In this document: one piece after another, positions 8,287-16,633 of the stretch
Layout: the number at the start of each line of letters is the position of its first letter
Numbering within the stretch: position 1 is the first letter of the stretch
Assembly: GCF_014646515.1 (NCBI RefSeq)
Contig: NZ_BMNK01000001.1
Span: forward strand, 476,745 to 540,744
Reading direction: 5' to 3'
DNA length: 64,000 nt
Source of the DNA: Nonomuraea glycinis
Lineage (GTDB): Bacteria > Actinomycetota > Actinomycetes > Streptosporangiales > Streptosporangiaceae
Position numbers and translations under genes: made by a program
The notes under the pieces: generated by a model
What the model was told of the DNA's origin: nothing
Seen by the model: only the letters and a program-made list of their open reading frames with translations
Databases searched by the model: none

Positions 8287-10896
8287 TCAGTTAATGATTT
8301 CGCCCGAGTCCGAGTCGGAACCCGAGTCCGAGTCGGAACCCGGGTCCGAGTCCGCCGAGTCTGAGTCCGAGTCGGAGCCAGAATCCGAGTCCGAGTCCGG
8401 GCTTGGCGACTGCGGGCTCTTCGAGGGCTCCGCGCTCGGCGGGCAGGCCGGGGTCTTGCCGCCGGCCGACGCGCCTCCGTTGCCCGCCGCGGGCCGGGTG
8501 CCGGCCCGTACCTGCCAGGACGCCCCGCACGGCACCTTGCCGAAGGACCGGCTCACGGTCCTGACGTACGAGGTCGCGCCGGACAGGGTCACCGCCCTGA
8601 CCCCGACGGTCCTGCCGCCGACGCTGAAAACGACGTTTACCCGTACCGGCTGGGTGTTGCCAGTGGTCACCGCGACCGACGCGGTGGCCGTGTTCCCGCG
8701 CAGCACGGCGCGTGAGATCGACACCCGCTTCACCTCCGCCGGGCAGGTGACCTCGGTGCTGCCCGTCGCGGTGCGCCCGCCCGCGACCACCCGCACCGCG
8801 ACGGTGGCGCCGCACGGACGCGACCTGAAGGCGTGCGTGAAGGTCTGGATGTACGAGGTCCGCCCGGACAGGCTCGCCTCCCGCGTCGCGACCTGGTCCC
8901 CGTTGACCGAGAACGCCGCCGTCACGGGCACCGCGGAGGTGCCGCTGGTCGTCATGGTGACCTGGGCGCGGGCGCCGCCGGAGGCCGGGTTCAGCCGGAC
9001 CCGCAGCCCGGTCACCTGGGTCGGGCACTCGGGCACGCTGACCGTGGACGAACTCGCCCCGCCGGGGGCCGCCGGGACGGTGCTGACGGTGAAGGTGACC
9101 CGCCGGCCGCACGGCGGCTCGGGCAGGACGTGCCGCAGGGATCGGGTGTAGGAGGAGGCGCCGCTGAGCCGTACCCGCTCGTTGTGGACCGTCTCGCCGC
9201 TGACCAGCCAGGTGGCGTTCAGGACGATCGGCGCGGTGCCGGTGGCGGCGACGGTGTACGTCCCGCCGGCCACGGTGCGCTCCACCGTGAAACGGTCCAC
9301 GGTGAGCCGCGACACGGTGGTGGCCGGCGGCGTCGTCACGGGCGGTGTCGTCACAGGCGGTGTCGTGACGGGTGGCGTGGTGACGGGTGGGGTCGTCACC
9401 GGCGGTGTGGTCACGGGCGGCGTGGTGACAGGCGTGGTGACCGGCGGTGTGGTGACCGGCGGTGTGGTGACGCGCGAGGTGGTCGGGGTGCGGGTGGGCG
9501 TGCGGGTGAATGTGCGCGTGGGAGTTCGGGTGGGCGTTCGAGTGAATGTGCGGGTGGGCGTGCGGGAGCTCGGCGGGGTGCCGGCGGTGGAGGTCGACGT
9601 CGGTGCCGAGGCCGAGCGGGACGTCGACGGCAGGGTGAAGGGGGACGTCGAGGTGGGCGGGGTGGCGACGAGGGTGGGGGCGAGTGATTCGGAGGCGGGC
9701 GGCTGCTCGAGTGTCGGGCTGTCAGTGATCAACTGCTGCGGGCCGACCTGCGGGACGGCCGCCGGGGTCTCGGCCGCCGGCCGGCTCGGGACGGTGGAGG
9801 GCGGCGACGACAGCCCGGCCGGTGGCCGGGACTCCGAGGGCGCGGCCGCCACCGGGTTGAACGGCGTCGGCCGGTCCCGGTTGACCGCCACGATCACCAC
9901 CGTCGCGGCCACCAGCGCGGCGAGCGTGGTGCCCATCGCCATCTTGACCGCGCCGGCGCGCACGCCGTGCGAGCCCCGGAACACCGTACGCGCCAGTGAG
10001 GTGGTGACCTGCGCGGGCGGTGGCGGGGTCTGCGGCACCGGTAACAGCAGGCCGAGCAGGACCACCAGCGCGGCCAGCCGGCGTCTGCCGCGCTCCTCCC
10101 AGTCCTCGCCGTAGGCGGCCTTGGCGGTCGCCTCCAGCTTCGCCAGGAACGCCTCGGCGCTGGCGGGGCGGTGCGCCGGGTCCTTGGCCATGCCCTGCAA
10201 GATGAGCGCGCGTACCGGCTCGGGCGCGTCGTGCGCGGGCACCGGGATGTGGACGTGCTGGTAGCCGAGTACGGTCGGCTCGGTGGAGCGGTAGGGCCGG
10301 TGCCCGGTCAGGCACTCGAAGAACACGGCCGTGGCCGCGTAGACGTCGGTGGCGGGCGAGGAGGGCTGCCCGGACCACAGCTCGGGCGCCATGTACGGGG
10401 GCGTGCCCTCGGGCTGGGAGATCGTCCCCTGGCGGACGGCGATGCCGAAGTCGACCAGTTTGCTCGACCCGTCCTCGCGGACGATCACGTTCTCGGGCTT
10501 GTAGTCCCGGTGCACCAGCCCCAGGGAGTGCGCCTTGGCCAGGCCGAGCAGCGAGCCTTTGAGCACGACCAGAGCCGCCTCGGGCCCGGTGGTGCCGTTC
10601 TCGCGCATGAGGGCGCGCAGGGAGACGCCGTTGACCAGCTCCATCACGATGGCGGCGCCGTACTGGTCCTGGATGTACTCCCACAGCGTGGCGACGTTCG
10701 GGTCGCGCAGCGTTGTCAGCAGCCGCGCCTCCGACCGGAATCGGGCGAGGGCCACCGGGTCGCGCAGCCACCTCGGCGAGAGGTATTTGATCGCGACCTT
10801 GATGCCCGTGTCGTCATGCACCGCCAGCACGACACGGCCGCTGGCACCGGCCCCGAGCTGCTTGACCTCCGTGTAACCGGGAGCTTCCCACTCCAT
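8287..10896 (-). CDS. Membrane Ser/Thr protein kinase with outer repeats and Ser-Asp tail (869 aa)
   Basis: Active-site motifs are intact: GAGASG (15-20), K37 in VAIKYL, HRDYKPEN (129-136), DFG (149-151), PYMAPE. One span lies at about 319-338. The outer part has four zones: a Pro/Ser/Thr linker with TPTRTFTR repeats (446-473), ten VTTPP-like units (476-527), three tandem beta-type modules of about 90-100 residues each carrying conserved Cys and an LSG-x-(S/T)SY motif (530-825), and a Ser-Asp-rich tail to the C-terminus. GGGAGG precedes the ATG. Likely a sensor kinase with a long stalk reaching the cell wall; the ligand is unknown. First gene of a five-gene minus-strand run. Confidence 0.92.
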   Translation of the reverse strand: MEWEAPGYTEVKQLGAGASGRVVLAVHDDTGIKVAIKYLSPRWLRDPVALARFRSEARLLTTLRDPNVATLWEYIQDQYGAAIVMELVNGVSLRALMRENGTTGPEAALVVLKGSLLGLAKAHSLGLVHRDYKPENVIVREDGSSKLVDFGIAVRQGTISQPEGTPPYMAPELWSGQPSSPATDVYAATAVFFECLTGHRPYRSTEPTVLGYQHVHIPVPAHDAPEPVRALILQGMAKDPAHRPASAEAFLAKLEATAKAAYGEDWEERGRRRLAALVVLLGLLLPVPQTPPPPAQVTTSLARTVFRGSHGVRAGAVKMAMGTTLAALVAATVVIVAVNRDRPTPFNPVAAAPSESRPPAGLSSPPSTVPSRPAAETPAAVPQVGPQQLITDSPTLEQPPASESLAPTLVATPPTSTSPFTLPSTSRSASAPTSTSTAGTPPSSRTPTRTFTRTPTRTPTRTFTRTPTRTPTTSRVTTPPVTTPPVTTPVTTPPVTTPPVTTPPVTTPPVTTPPVTTPPVTTPPATTVSRLTVDRFTVERTVAGGTYTVAATGTAPIVLNATWLVSGETVHNERVRLSGASSYTRSLRHVLPEPPCGRRVTFTVSTVPAAPGGASSSTVSVPECPTQVTGLRVRLNPASGGARAQVTMTTSGTSAVPVTAAFSVNGDQVATREASLSGRTSYIQTFTHAFRSRPCGATVAVRVVAGGRTATGSTEVTCPAEVKRVSISRAVLRGNTATASVAVTTGNTQPVRVNVVFSVGGRTVGVRAVTLSGATSYVRTVSRSFGKVPCGASWQVRAGTRPAAGNGGASAGGKTPACPPSAEPSKSPQSPSPDSDSDSGSDSDSDSADSDPGSDSDSGSDSDSGEIIN
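8297..8400 (-). repeat. Ser-Asp dipeptide coding repeat
   Basis: Alternating Ser/Asp codons (with some Gly, Pro, Ala) encode the last 35 or so residues of the 869-aa kinase. Such SD tracts are best known as wall-spanning stalks of staphylococcal Sdr proteins, but here the tract is at the extreme C-terminus with no LPxTG motif, so it is not a sortase-anchored stalk. Confidence 0.85.
9326..9472 (-). repeat. VTTPP minisatellite, 15-bp unit
   Basis: Ten head-to-tail units inside the kinase gene: seven of 15 bp (9326-9430), one of 12 bp (9431-9442) and two of 15 bp (9443-9472). Each 15-bp unit encodes a Val-Thr-Thr-Pro-Pro period. The single 12-bp unit lost one codon yet keeps the frame, as expected of replication slippage under selection for an open stalk. 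Confidence 0.9.
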
Positions 10897-10984
10897 GCGG
10901 CCCTCCCATCAGAAGTCGGCCCACCTGATGAGACGTGCGATCCAGCGGCGGGGTTTGCCGGACGGCCCGTGTTTTATGGAACTA

Positions 10985-11635
10985 CTAACGGTCTGCTATG
11001 TGAACAGGTATGCCGATTTCTTTGGGAAGCACCGGATCTGGTTGTGGTTCACCCCATTTAGTGTCGATGGGGAGCACCCCCGCCCACAAGGGCAGCGCGT
11101 AGTCGGCTTCCTCGTCCTTCGGCGCGCCCCGGCGTATCTTGACCGACGCCTCCTCCAGCGAGAGCGCGAGCACGGCGGTCGCGGCGAGCTCCTTGGCCGT
11201 GGGCTTCCTGGCATAGTCCCACTGGCCGGGTGCGAGTTGCTCGCTCAGCGCCCGCAGCCCCGCCATCCGCTCGTCCTCGTCCGTCACCGGCCTGGCCCGG
11301 CCGTAGATCATCGCCGAGCGGTAGTTGATCGAGTGGTTGAAGACCGAGCGGGCCAGCACGATGCCGTCGACGTGCGTGACCGTGACGCACACGTCCCCGC
11401 CCGAGTCGTCTGAGCCGGCGCGCAGCGACCGGGCCCCGGTCGAACCGTGCAGGTAGAGGGTCTCGCCGATCCGCCCGTAGCCGGTGGGGATCACCCTGGG
11501 ATGGCCGTCGACCACCACGCCCAGATGACACACCAGCCCGGCGTCGAGCACGTCGTACAGATCGTTCCTGTCGGCGCTGCCCCGGTCCTTCTCGCGGCCG
11601 AGGCGGGTGCGCGCGGTGGTGGAAAGCATGCGCAC
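10985..11635 (-). CDS. Pyridoxamine 5'-phosphate oxidase-family (NimA-like) flavoprotein
   Basis: About 216 residues with the split-barrel FMN-binding pattern: LCHLGVVVDGHPRVIP-like opening (near 35-52), LYLHGSTGARSLR, VCVTVTHVDGIVLARSVFNHSINYRSAMIYG. This matches the PPOX/NimA-like group, distinct from true PdxH. The start is GTG at 11635 or ATG at 11629. It is divergently paired with a MocR-type regulator, a frequent actinobacterial arrangement, which suggests regulation by a PLP-sensing or amino-compound-sensing repressor. Substrate unknown. Confidence 0.85.
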   Translation of the reverse strand: MRMLSTTARTRLGREKDRGSADRNDLYDVLDAGLVCHLGVVVDGHPRVIPTGYGRIGETLYLHGSTGARSLRAGSDDSGGDVCVTVTHVDGIVLARSVFNHSINYRSAMIYGRARPVTDEDERMAGLRALSEQLAPGQWDYARKPTAKELAATAVLALSLEEASVKIRRGAPKDEEADYALPLWAGVLPIDTKWGEPQPDPVLPKEIGIPVHIADR

Positions 11636-11648
11636 GACCGTAACGAGA

Positions 11649-11699
11649 AAGTGGACCTATGCTGTAGAGCCACTATCGGACTCTTCTCGGAGACCACTT
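11649..11699. promoter_or_regulatory. Putative MocR operator in the divergent gap
   Basis: The 65-bp gap between the PPOX and MocR genes holds AAGTGGACC (11649-11657), a facing CCACT (11670-11674) and a second facing CCACTT (11694-11699). AGTGG...CCACT forms an inverted repeat with a 15-nt centre. MocR/GabR proteins bind sets of short spaced half-sites, so these are the best candidates for an autoregulatory operator. Confidence 0.5.
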
Positions 11700-11700
11700 C

Positions 11701-13083
11701 GTGCGTTCCCTCGTTGACCTGCCCATATCCCTGTCCCGGGAGGCGGCCGCGCCGCTCACCGCGCAGCTCGCCGACTGGCTGCGCGGCGCGATGCTGTCCG
11801 GGGCGCTGGCGCCCGGGGTGCGGCTGCCCTCCTCGCGCGGGCTCGCGGGGCAGCTCGAAGTGAGCCGTACGGTCGTCACGGAGGCCTACCAGCAACTTTA
11901 CGCCGAGGGGTGGCTGGAGGGACGGCACGGCTCCGGCACGTTCGTCGCCTCGCTGGAGGCGCCCCGCCGCTCCGTGCCGGAGACGCCCGGTCCCGGGATG
12001 CGGCGCCGGGCCGTGCCGGGCGAGAAGGAGATCAATCTGACGCCGGGTCACCCGTGGGTCCGCGACTACGACCGGGCGGCGTGGAAGCGGGCCTGGCGCA
12101 AGGCCGCCGACCTGCCCCCGGGCGACTACCCCGACCCGTACGGCCTGCCGCACCTCAGAGAACTGCTCGCCGATCACCTGCGCAGGGTCCGGGCCGTGCC
12201 GGTGGGCCCGGAGAACATCCTGGTCACCAGAGGCACCGGCAATGGGCTCGACCTCTGCGCGCTGGCGCTGCTCGGCGCCGGCACCCGGGCGGGCGTGGAG
12301 GATCCCGGCTATCACGTGGCGCGCACCGTGTTCGCCGCCAGGGGAGCGGAGGTGGTGCCGTGCCCGGTGGACGAGGACGGGGTGATCGTCGAAGGGCTGC
12401 CGGACGACCTGCGCCTGCTCTACACCACCCCGGCGCATCAATATCCGCTGGGCGGGCGGCTGCCGATCCCGCGCCGGGAGCGGCTGCTCGCCTGGGCCAG
12501 GCGCACCGGCGCGATCGTCGTGGAGGACGACTACGACGCCGAGTTCCGCTACGACGTCGCCCCGCTGCCCGCCCTCTACGGCCTCGACCCGGCCCGCGTG
12601 GTGCTGCTGGGCACGCTGTCGAAGTCGCTGGCGCCCGATGTCGGGGTGGGCTGGCTGGTGGGCGCCCCGGAGCTGCTGGACAGGATCGCCGCCATCAGGC
12701 GTGGCGTCTGCGACCGCACCAGCGGCCCGGTGCAGCACGCGGTGGCGACCCTCCTGGAGCGCGGCGACCTCGACCGGCACCTGCGCAGGATGCGCCTTGA
12801 GTACGCGCGCCGCCGCGCCGTGGTCGTCGAGGTGCTCGGCGGGGTCTGCCGCCTGCGCGGGGACACGGCGGGGCTGCACGTCCTGGCGGAGCTGCCGCCG
12901 GGGACCGGGCCGGAGATCGTCGAGCGGGCCGCTGAGCGCGGGGTCCTGCTGGACACGGTCGAACGGCACCACTTCGGCCCCGAGCGGCTGCACGGCCTGG
13001 TGATCGGCTACGGCTCGGCGTCGCTCACCGACGTCGGACGAGGATGCCGAATCCTCGCCGAGCTGATCAGCGACGCGACCTGA
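11701..13083 (+). CDS. MocR/PdxR-type GntR regulator with aminotransferase domain
   Basis: A 460-residue fusion: N-terminal GntR winged helix (residues 10-75; LADWLRGAMLSGALAPGVRLPSSR, then LEVSRTVVTEAYQQL), a linker, and a fold-type I aminotransferase domain (about 110-455) with the PLP-lysine region LLGTLSKSLAPDVGVGW and VEDDYDAEFRYD. MocR proteins use PLP or PLP-amino adducts as effectors. Starts at GTG directly after the gap; the message may be short-leadered. Divergent to the PPOX gene, its likely target. The 3' end is followed by a three-copy 26-bp tandem repeat. Confidence 0.94.
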   Translation: MRSLVDLPISLSREAAAPLTAQLADWLRGAMLSGALAPGVRLPSSRGLAGQLEVSRTVVTEAYQQLYAEGWLEGRHGSGTFVASLEAPRRSVPETPGPGMRRRAVPGEKEINLTPGHPWVRDYDRAAWKRAWRKAADLPPGDYPDPYGLPHLRELLADHLRRVRAVPVGPENILVTRGTGNGLDLCALALLGAGTRAGVEDPGYHVARTVFAARGAEVVPCPVDEDGVIVEGLPDDLRLLYTTPAHQYPLGGRLPIPRRERLLAWARRTGAIVVEDDYDAEFRYDVAPLPALYGLDPARVVLLGTLSKSLAPDVGVGWLVGAPELLDRIAAIRRGVCDRTSGPVQHAVATLLERGDLDRHLRRMRLEYARRRAVVVEVLGGVCRLRGDTAGLHVLAELPPGTGPEIVERAAERGVLLDTVERHHFGPERLHGLVIGYGSASLTDVGRGCRILAELISDAT

Positions 13084-13092
13084 GCCGAATCA

Positions 13093-13170
13093 CCGGGTAC
13101 GACCTCAGCCGGTCTGAGCCGGGCATGGCCTCAGCCGGTCTGGGCCGGGTACGGCCTCAGCCGGTCTGAT
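13093..13170. repeat. 26-bp tandem repeat between convergent gene ends
   Basis: Three exact-length units (13093-13118, 13119-13144, 13145-13170) starting CCGGGTACG/CCGGGCATG and containing CCTCAGCCGGTCTG. The block begins 10 bp after the MocR stop (TGAGCCG, a heptamer also seen within unit 1) and ends 18 bp before the stop of the facing aminotransferase gene. Confidence 0.85.
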
Positions 13171-13187
13171 CAGCGGCGGGAGCCGGG

Positions 13188-14309
13188 TCACCGGACCCGT
13201 TCCCAGGCGGGCTCCAGGTGGCGGAGCACCGGCAGGGCGCGGGAGGCGTACAACGGGTCGACGGGCAGGACGTGCCGTGCCCACCAGCGGGCCGCCGCCG
13301 GGTCGGCGGAGGGCTGGGTGAAGGGCTCGGCGTAGTCGTCGTAGGGAGGGTCGTACAGATAACCCGTCGCCACCCCGTACCGCTCCAGCTCGGCGATCGC
13401 GGCGTCGCGCTCGCGCACCAGCAGCGGGACGCGGAACAGCGGCTGATCGAGGTGGTCGCGGACGGCCGAGGCGGCCGACGGCAGGGCGGCCAGCCGGGCC
13501 ACGCCCGCCAGCCTGCGCGAGCGTTCGCCGGGCACCGCCGCCACCCGCCGCGCCTGGTACCAGCGGGCCAGGGGGCCCCGCTCGGTGCGGTAGGAGTGTA
13601 GGTCGGCCTGGACCCACGGGTCGAAGGGCGGCAGCAGGGGAGCGTGCGGCAGCACCTGGGACAGGGCCTCGGCGAGCAGCGGGATGCGGTAGCCGTCGCG
13701 GGGCTCCTGCAGATCGAGCGCCCGCGCCAGCCGCAGCGCCGGACGGACGAGGTTGTACTTGAGCGCCAGCTGACGGGCCATCGAGGTGACCACGCTGAGC
13801 ACCTCCGCGCGGAAGGCGCCGGGCTGGAGCAGTTGGTCCCGAGCCCGCTGCAGGGCCTTCAGGTCCGACGCGTGCTCGACGGCCAGGACGCCGCCCGAGC
13901 CGGCGCCGGGATGCTTGGAGAGGCTGAAGACGCCGGCCTGGCCGAAGGTGCCGAGCGGCCGGCCGTCGACGCTCGTCTCCATGGCGTGCGCCACGTCCTC
14001 GATGAGGATCTTGCCGGTGAACGCCGACACTTGGTCCGGCAGGCCGTACAGGTTGGTCGTGAGGACCGCGTCCACCGTGGAGAGGTCCACCTGGGCGGCG
14101 TCGATGTTGCCGTCACCCGGCGACAGCGGCGCGATCACCGGGCGCAGGCCCGCCGCCAGCACGAGGAAGAGGATCTCGTCGGCCGACAGGGGCGACATGA
14201 GGAGCCGCTGGCCCGGCGTGCACCAGTGGCGCAACGACAGGTAGAGGCCGAGGCGGTTGGAGGGCAGGAGTAAGCAGTGCCGGCCGGTGCGCTCGGCGAT
14301 CGGTCTCAC
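13188..14309 (-). CDS. DegT/DnrJ/EryC1/StrS-like aminotransferase
   Basis: A 373-residue PLP enzyme related to sugar aminotransferases. Visible: an N-terminal LLPSNRLGLYLSLRHW, the cofactor aspartate in ILIEDVAHAME (D105) and the Schiff-base lysine in FSLSKHPGAGSGG (K132). The start is a GTG overlapping the TGA of the upstream GNAT gene in a GTGA arrangement, indicating translational coupling. In this family the enzymes aminate nucleotide-linked keto-sugars; with a FemAB/CelD-like acyltransferase partner, making an N-acylated amino sugar or decorating a glycan is a reasonable inference. The sequence is divergent for the family, so the substrate is open. Confidence 0.8.
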   Translation of the reverse strand: MRPIAERTGRHCLLLPSNRLGLYLSLRHWCTPGQRLLMSPLSADEILFLVLAAGLRPVIAPLSPGDGNIDAAQVDLSTVDAVLTTNLYGLPDQVSAFTGKILIEDVAHAMETSVDGRPLGTFGQAGVFSLSKHPGAGSGGVLAVEHASDLKALQRARDQLLQPGAFRAEVLSVVTSMARQLALKYNLVRPALRLARALDLQEPRDGYRIPLLAEALSQVLPHAPLLPPFDPWVQADLHSYRTERGPLARWYQARRVAAVPGERSRRLAGVARLAALPSAASAVRDHLDQPLFRVPLLVRERDAAIAELERYGVATGYLYDPPYDDYAEPFTQPSADPAAARWWARHVLPVDPLYASRALPVLRHLEPAWERVR

Positions 14310-15388
14310 TGAGGCAGGACGGCACGCAACCGTCCGTACGTCTTCAGCGCCTTGTCGGCGGTCCGGTGCAGCAGGGGGTTGGCCAGCACCGTGGCGCGGG
14401 CCTTGCGGGCGGGCACCCGGAGCATCCAGTGCACGCCGGCCGACGGGCTGAGCCGGGCGATGCGGCCCTCGGACACCATGAGCTCGCCGTTCTTGAGCTT
14501 CTCTTTGTACTCCTTGTGGCCACGGCCCATGTCGATCACCTGGATGCCGGAGCCGGCCGCCTTCTCGGCCATGGCCAGGTGCTGGATGAGGCCGGGGGAG
14601 TATTTGGCGAAGGAGGTGTCGTAGGCGGGGAACCAGCCGGCCAGGGTCGTGCGGGTGCGGATGCCGAAGTGCCCGGCCAGCGGCGTGCCGTCGACGTAGA
14701 CCATGTCCAGGACGCCGGCGAAGCTCTCGGTCCGGGTGTCCAGCAGGCGCTCGACCAGCTCGACGATCCACTGGTGCGCGAACCGGTCGGTGCGGCCGGT
14801 GCGCCGGTACTGGTCGGTCTTCCAGGACAGCAGGGTGCGCAGCGGCGCCAGGTCGGCGGTCGCGTAGTCGTGCCGGACCTCGCCCAGGTCGCGCTGGAGC
14901 TTGCGCGTCTTGGCCAGCGTGCTCTTGTAGGTCTTGCCGGAGTGCTCGCGCAGGAACTCGGTGTAGGGGGCGTAGCCGTCCCGCAGGTTGATGATCGGCG
15001 ACGGGTAGGCGTCCGCTTTGGCGCGCTCCATCGGCTGACCCGCGACCAGGTGGTCGTACTCGTAGACGGACAGTCCGCACAGCTTGAGCAGCCGGTGCGG
15101 ATGGATGTCGGCGTCCTTGAGATGGATCATGCCCTGCGCGTCGGTCAGACCCGCGGCCACCGGTCTGCCGATGCCCAGCGGATGGCGCTCGAAGGGGAAG
15201 AACCCCACGATGTCGGGCCCGTCATAGACGACCGCGACCCACACCATGTCGCGCAGTTCGCCGACCGTGATCGTGAATTCGGGAGACAGGAACGGGTTGT
15301 CGAACGCTGGGTCGGCTTCCTGAAGCGCGCGCCAGCGACCTACTTCGGATGCTCCCAGCTCGCTGGGGCGAACGAGCGTGACGTGCAT
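14306..15388 (-). CDS. GNAT/FemAB-like (CelD-type) acyltransferase
   Basis: A 360-residue protein of the Acetyltransf_6/CelD-BcsL group: NPFLSPEFT near residue 31, VGFFPFERHPLGIGRP, LLSWKTDQYRRTGRTDRF, GHFGIRTRTTLAGWFPAYD and FAKYSPG. Homologues sit in exopolysaccharide loci. It has a close paralogue at 26294-27418 in the main glycan cluster (same order of motifs over the whole length). ATG start; its 3' end overlaps the aminotransferase start. Likely transfers an acyl or aminoacyl group to an amino sugar. Confidence 0.85.
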   Translation of the reverse strand: MHVTLVRPSELGASEVGRWRALQEADPAFDNPFLSPEFTITVGELRDMVWVAVVYDGPDIVGFFPFERHPLGIGRPVAAGLTDAQGMIHLKDADIHPHRLLKLCGLSVYEYDHLVAGQPMERAKADAYPSPIINLRDGYAPYTEFLREHSGKTYKSTLAKTRKLQRDLGEVRHDYATADLAPLRTLLSWKTDQYRRTGRTDRFAHQWIVELVERLLDTRTESFAGVLDMVYVDGTPLAGHFGIRTRTTLAGWFPAYDTSFAKYSPGLIQHLAMAEKAAGSGIQVIDMGRGHKEYKEKLKNGELMVSEGRIARLSPSAGVHWMLRVPARKARATVLANPLLHRTADKALKTYGRLRAVLPQ

Positions 15389-15488
15389 GGGCTCCTACTG
15401 TCGACATGCCTTACTCGGATCAGCATGCGGGCAGACATGTTCGGCCAGCTTAGAGGATATGTACCGGTGGTCGGCCCTTCATGATTCG

Positions 15489-15534
15489 GAACGTTATGCA
15501 ACTCTCAGGTGGTATTCAGGACCGAATAACGTTC
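15489..15534. promoter_or_regulatory. Inverted repeat GAACGTTAT...ATAACGTTC (putative operator)
   Basis: Nine-base arms at 15489-15497 and 15526-15534 are perfect reverse complements separated by 28 nt; each contains the palindrome AACGTT. The right arm ends 12 bp before the phosphotransferase ATG, placing it over the probable promoter in the divergent gap between the GNAT gene and that gene. Paired sites of this kind suit a TetR-like repressor; no TetR gene is adjacent. Confidence 0.5.
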
Positions 15535-15546
15535 TAATGGTGACTC

Positions 15547-16584
15547 ATGACCGTTCCAGGCATTGATCGGACCCGGCTCTTCGCATGGCTGGGCCGGCAC
15601 GTGCCCGACGCCGGTGCCCCCCTGTCCGTCTCGCTCCTCGCGGGCGGGAGGTCGAACCTGACCTATCTGATCGAGACGGCCGGGCGGCGCGTGGTGCTGC
15701 GCCGTCCGCCGCTCGGGCACGTCCTGCCGACCGCGCACGACATGCGGCGCGAGTGGCGGGTCATCTCGGCGCTCGCGCCCACCCCGGTGCCCGTACCGGA
15801 GCCGGTCGCGTTCTGCGCCGACGAGGACGTCATCGGGGCGCCGTTCTACCTCATGGGGTACGTCGAGGGCGAGGCCGTAAGCAGCAGGCGGCAACTCGGC
15901 GAGCCCACCCCCGCGCCCGCGCGGACCCGGCGGCTGTCGGAGCGGCTGGCCGAGATCCTGGCCGCCATCCACGCCGTCGACTACCGCGAGGCGGGCCTGG
16001 CCGACTTCGGCCGGCCGGAAGGCTACCTGCCCCGCCAGCTCGAGCGGTGGAACCAGCAGTGGGAACGGTCGAAGGCCGACGACCTGCCCGAGTACGACAG
16101 GCTCCGCACCCGGCTGCGCGAGCGCCTGCCGTCCCGCTCGGCCGGCACGCTGGTGCACGGCGACTACCGCCTCGACAACACGCTGGTACGGCTCGGCCCG
16201 GCGGAGCCGGAGATCCTGGCCGTGGTGGACTGGGAGATGTCCACCCTCGGCGACCCGCTGGCCGACCTCGGGCTCACCCTGACCTACTGGCAGGACCCCG
16301 GCGACGAGGAGCGGGCCCGGATCCCGCTGGCCGGGGACGTGACGGTCGCGCCCGGCTTCCTGAACGCCGCCGAGTTCGCTGCCCACTACGCCAAGGTGTC
16401 CGGCCGTGACATCTCCGACCTCGGCTTCTACACGGCCTTCGGAAATTTCAAACTCGCGGTCATCGTGCAGGGTATCCACGCCCGCTTCCGGCAGGGTAAG
16501 ACCGTGGGTGAGGGCTTCGAGCAGATCGGGGCCGCCGTGCCCATCCTGATCGCCCGCGCCCACCGCATGCTCGACGAGTCGTGA
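15547..16584 (+). CDS. APH-like phosphotransferase family protein (ACAD10/11-type)
   Basis: A 345-residue aminoglycoside-phosphotransferase-fold protein: SLLAGGRSNLTYLIE (nucleotide loop), VVLRRPP (lysine-equivalent region), catalytic LVHGDYRLDNTLV and metal-binding VVDWEMSTLGDPLADL. The GGRSNLTYLI and WEMSTLGDP signatures place it in the group related to ACAD10/ACAD11 kinase domains, found beside acyl-CoA dehydrogenases in fatty or hydroxy-acid catabolism rather than in drug resistance. An SDR oxidoreductase follows after 49 bp. No clear Shine-Dalgarno sequence; a leaderless start is possible. Confidence 0.88.
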   Translation: MTVPGIDRTRLFAWLGRHVPDAGAPLSVSLLAGGRSNLTYLIETAGRRVVLRRPPLGHVLPTAHDMRREWRVISALAPTPVPVPEPVAFCADEDVIGAPFYLMGYVEGEAVSSRRQLGEPTPAPARTRRLSERLAEILAAIHAVDYREAGLADFGRPEGYLPRQLERWNQQWERSKADDLPEYDRLRTRLRERLPSRSAGTLVHGDYRLDNTLVRLGPAEPEILAVVDWEMSTLGDPLADLGLTLTYWQDPGDEERARIPLAGDVTVAPGFLNAAEFAAHYAKVSGRDISDLGFYTAFGNFKLAVIVQGIHARFRQGKTVGEGFEQIGAAVPILIARAHRMLDES

Positions 16585-16633
16585 GCGCCCCGGGCACCGC
16601 CTGCCTCATCCAGTCCCACCCCTGAGGAGCGCC

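Noticed and set aside
9326..9472. Possible CRISPR array in the VTTPP region
   Set aside because: Units are 15 bp with no spacers and keep the kinase reading frame; no cas genes are present.
14310..15080. N-terminal extension of the DegT-like aminotransferase to 630 aa
   Set aside because: The added part is out-of-frame sequence of the GNAT gene; the GTGA-coupled start at 14309 explains the real protein.
15547..16584. Aminoglycoside resistance phosphotransferase
   Set aside because: The GGRSNLTYLI and WEMSTLGDP signatures and the SDR partner fit the ACAD10/11-like metabolic group instead.
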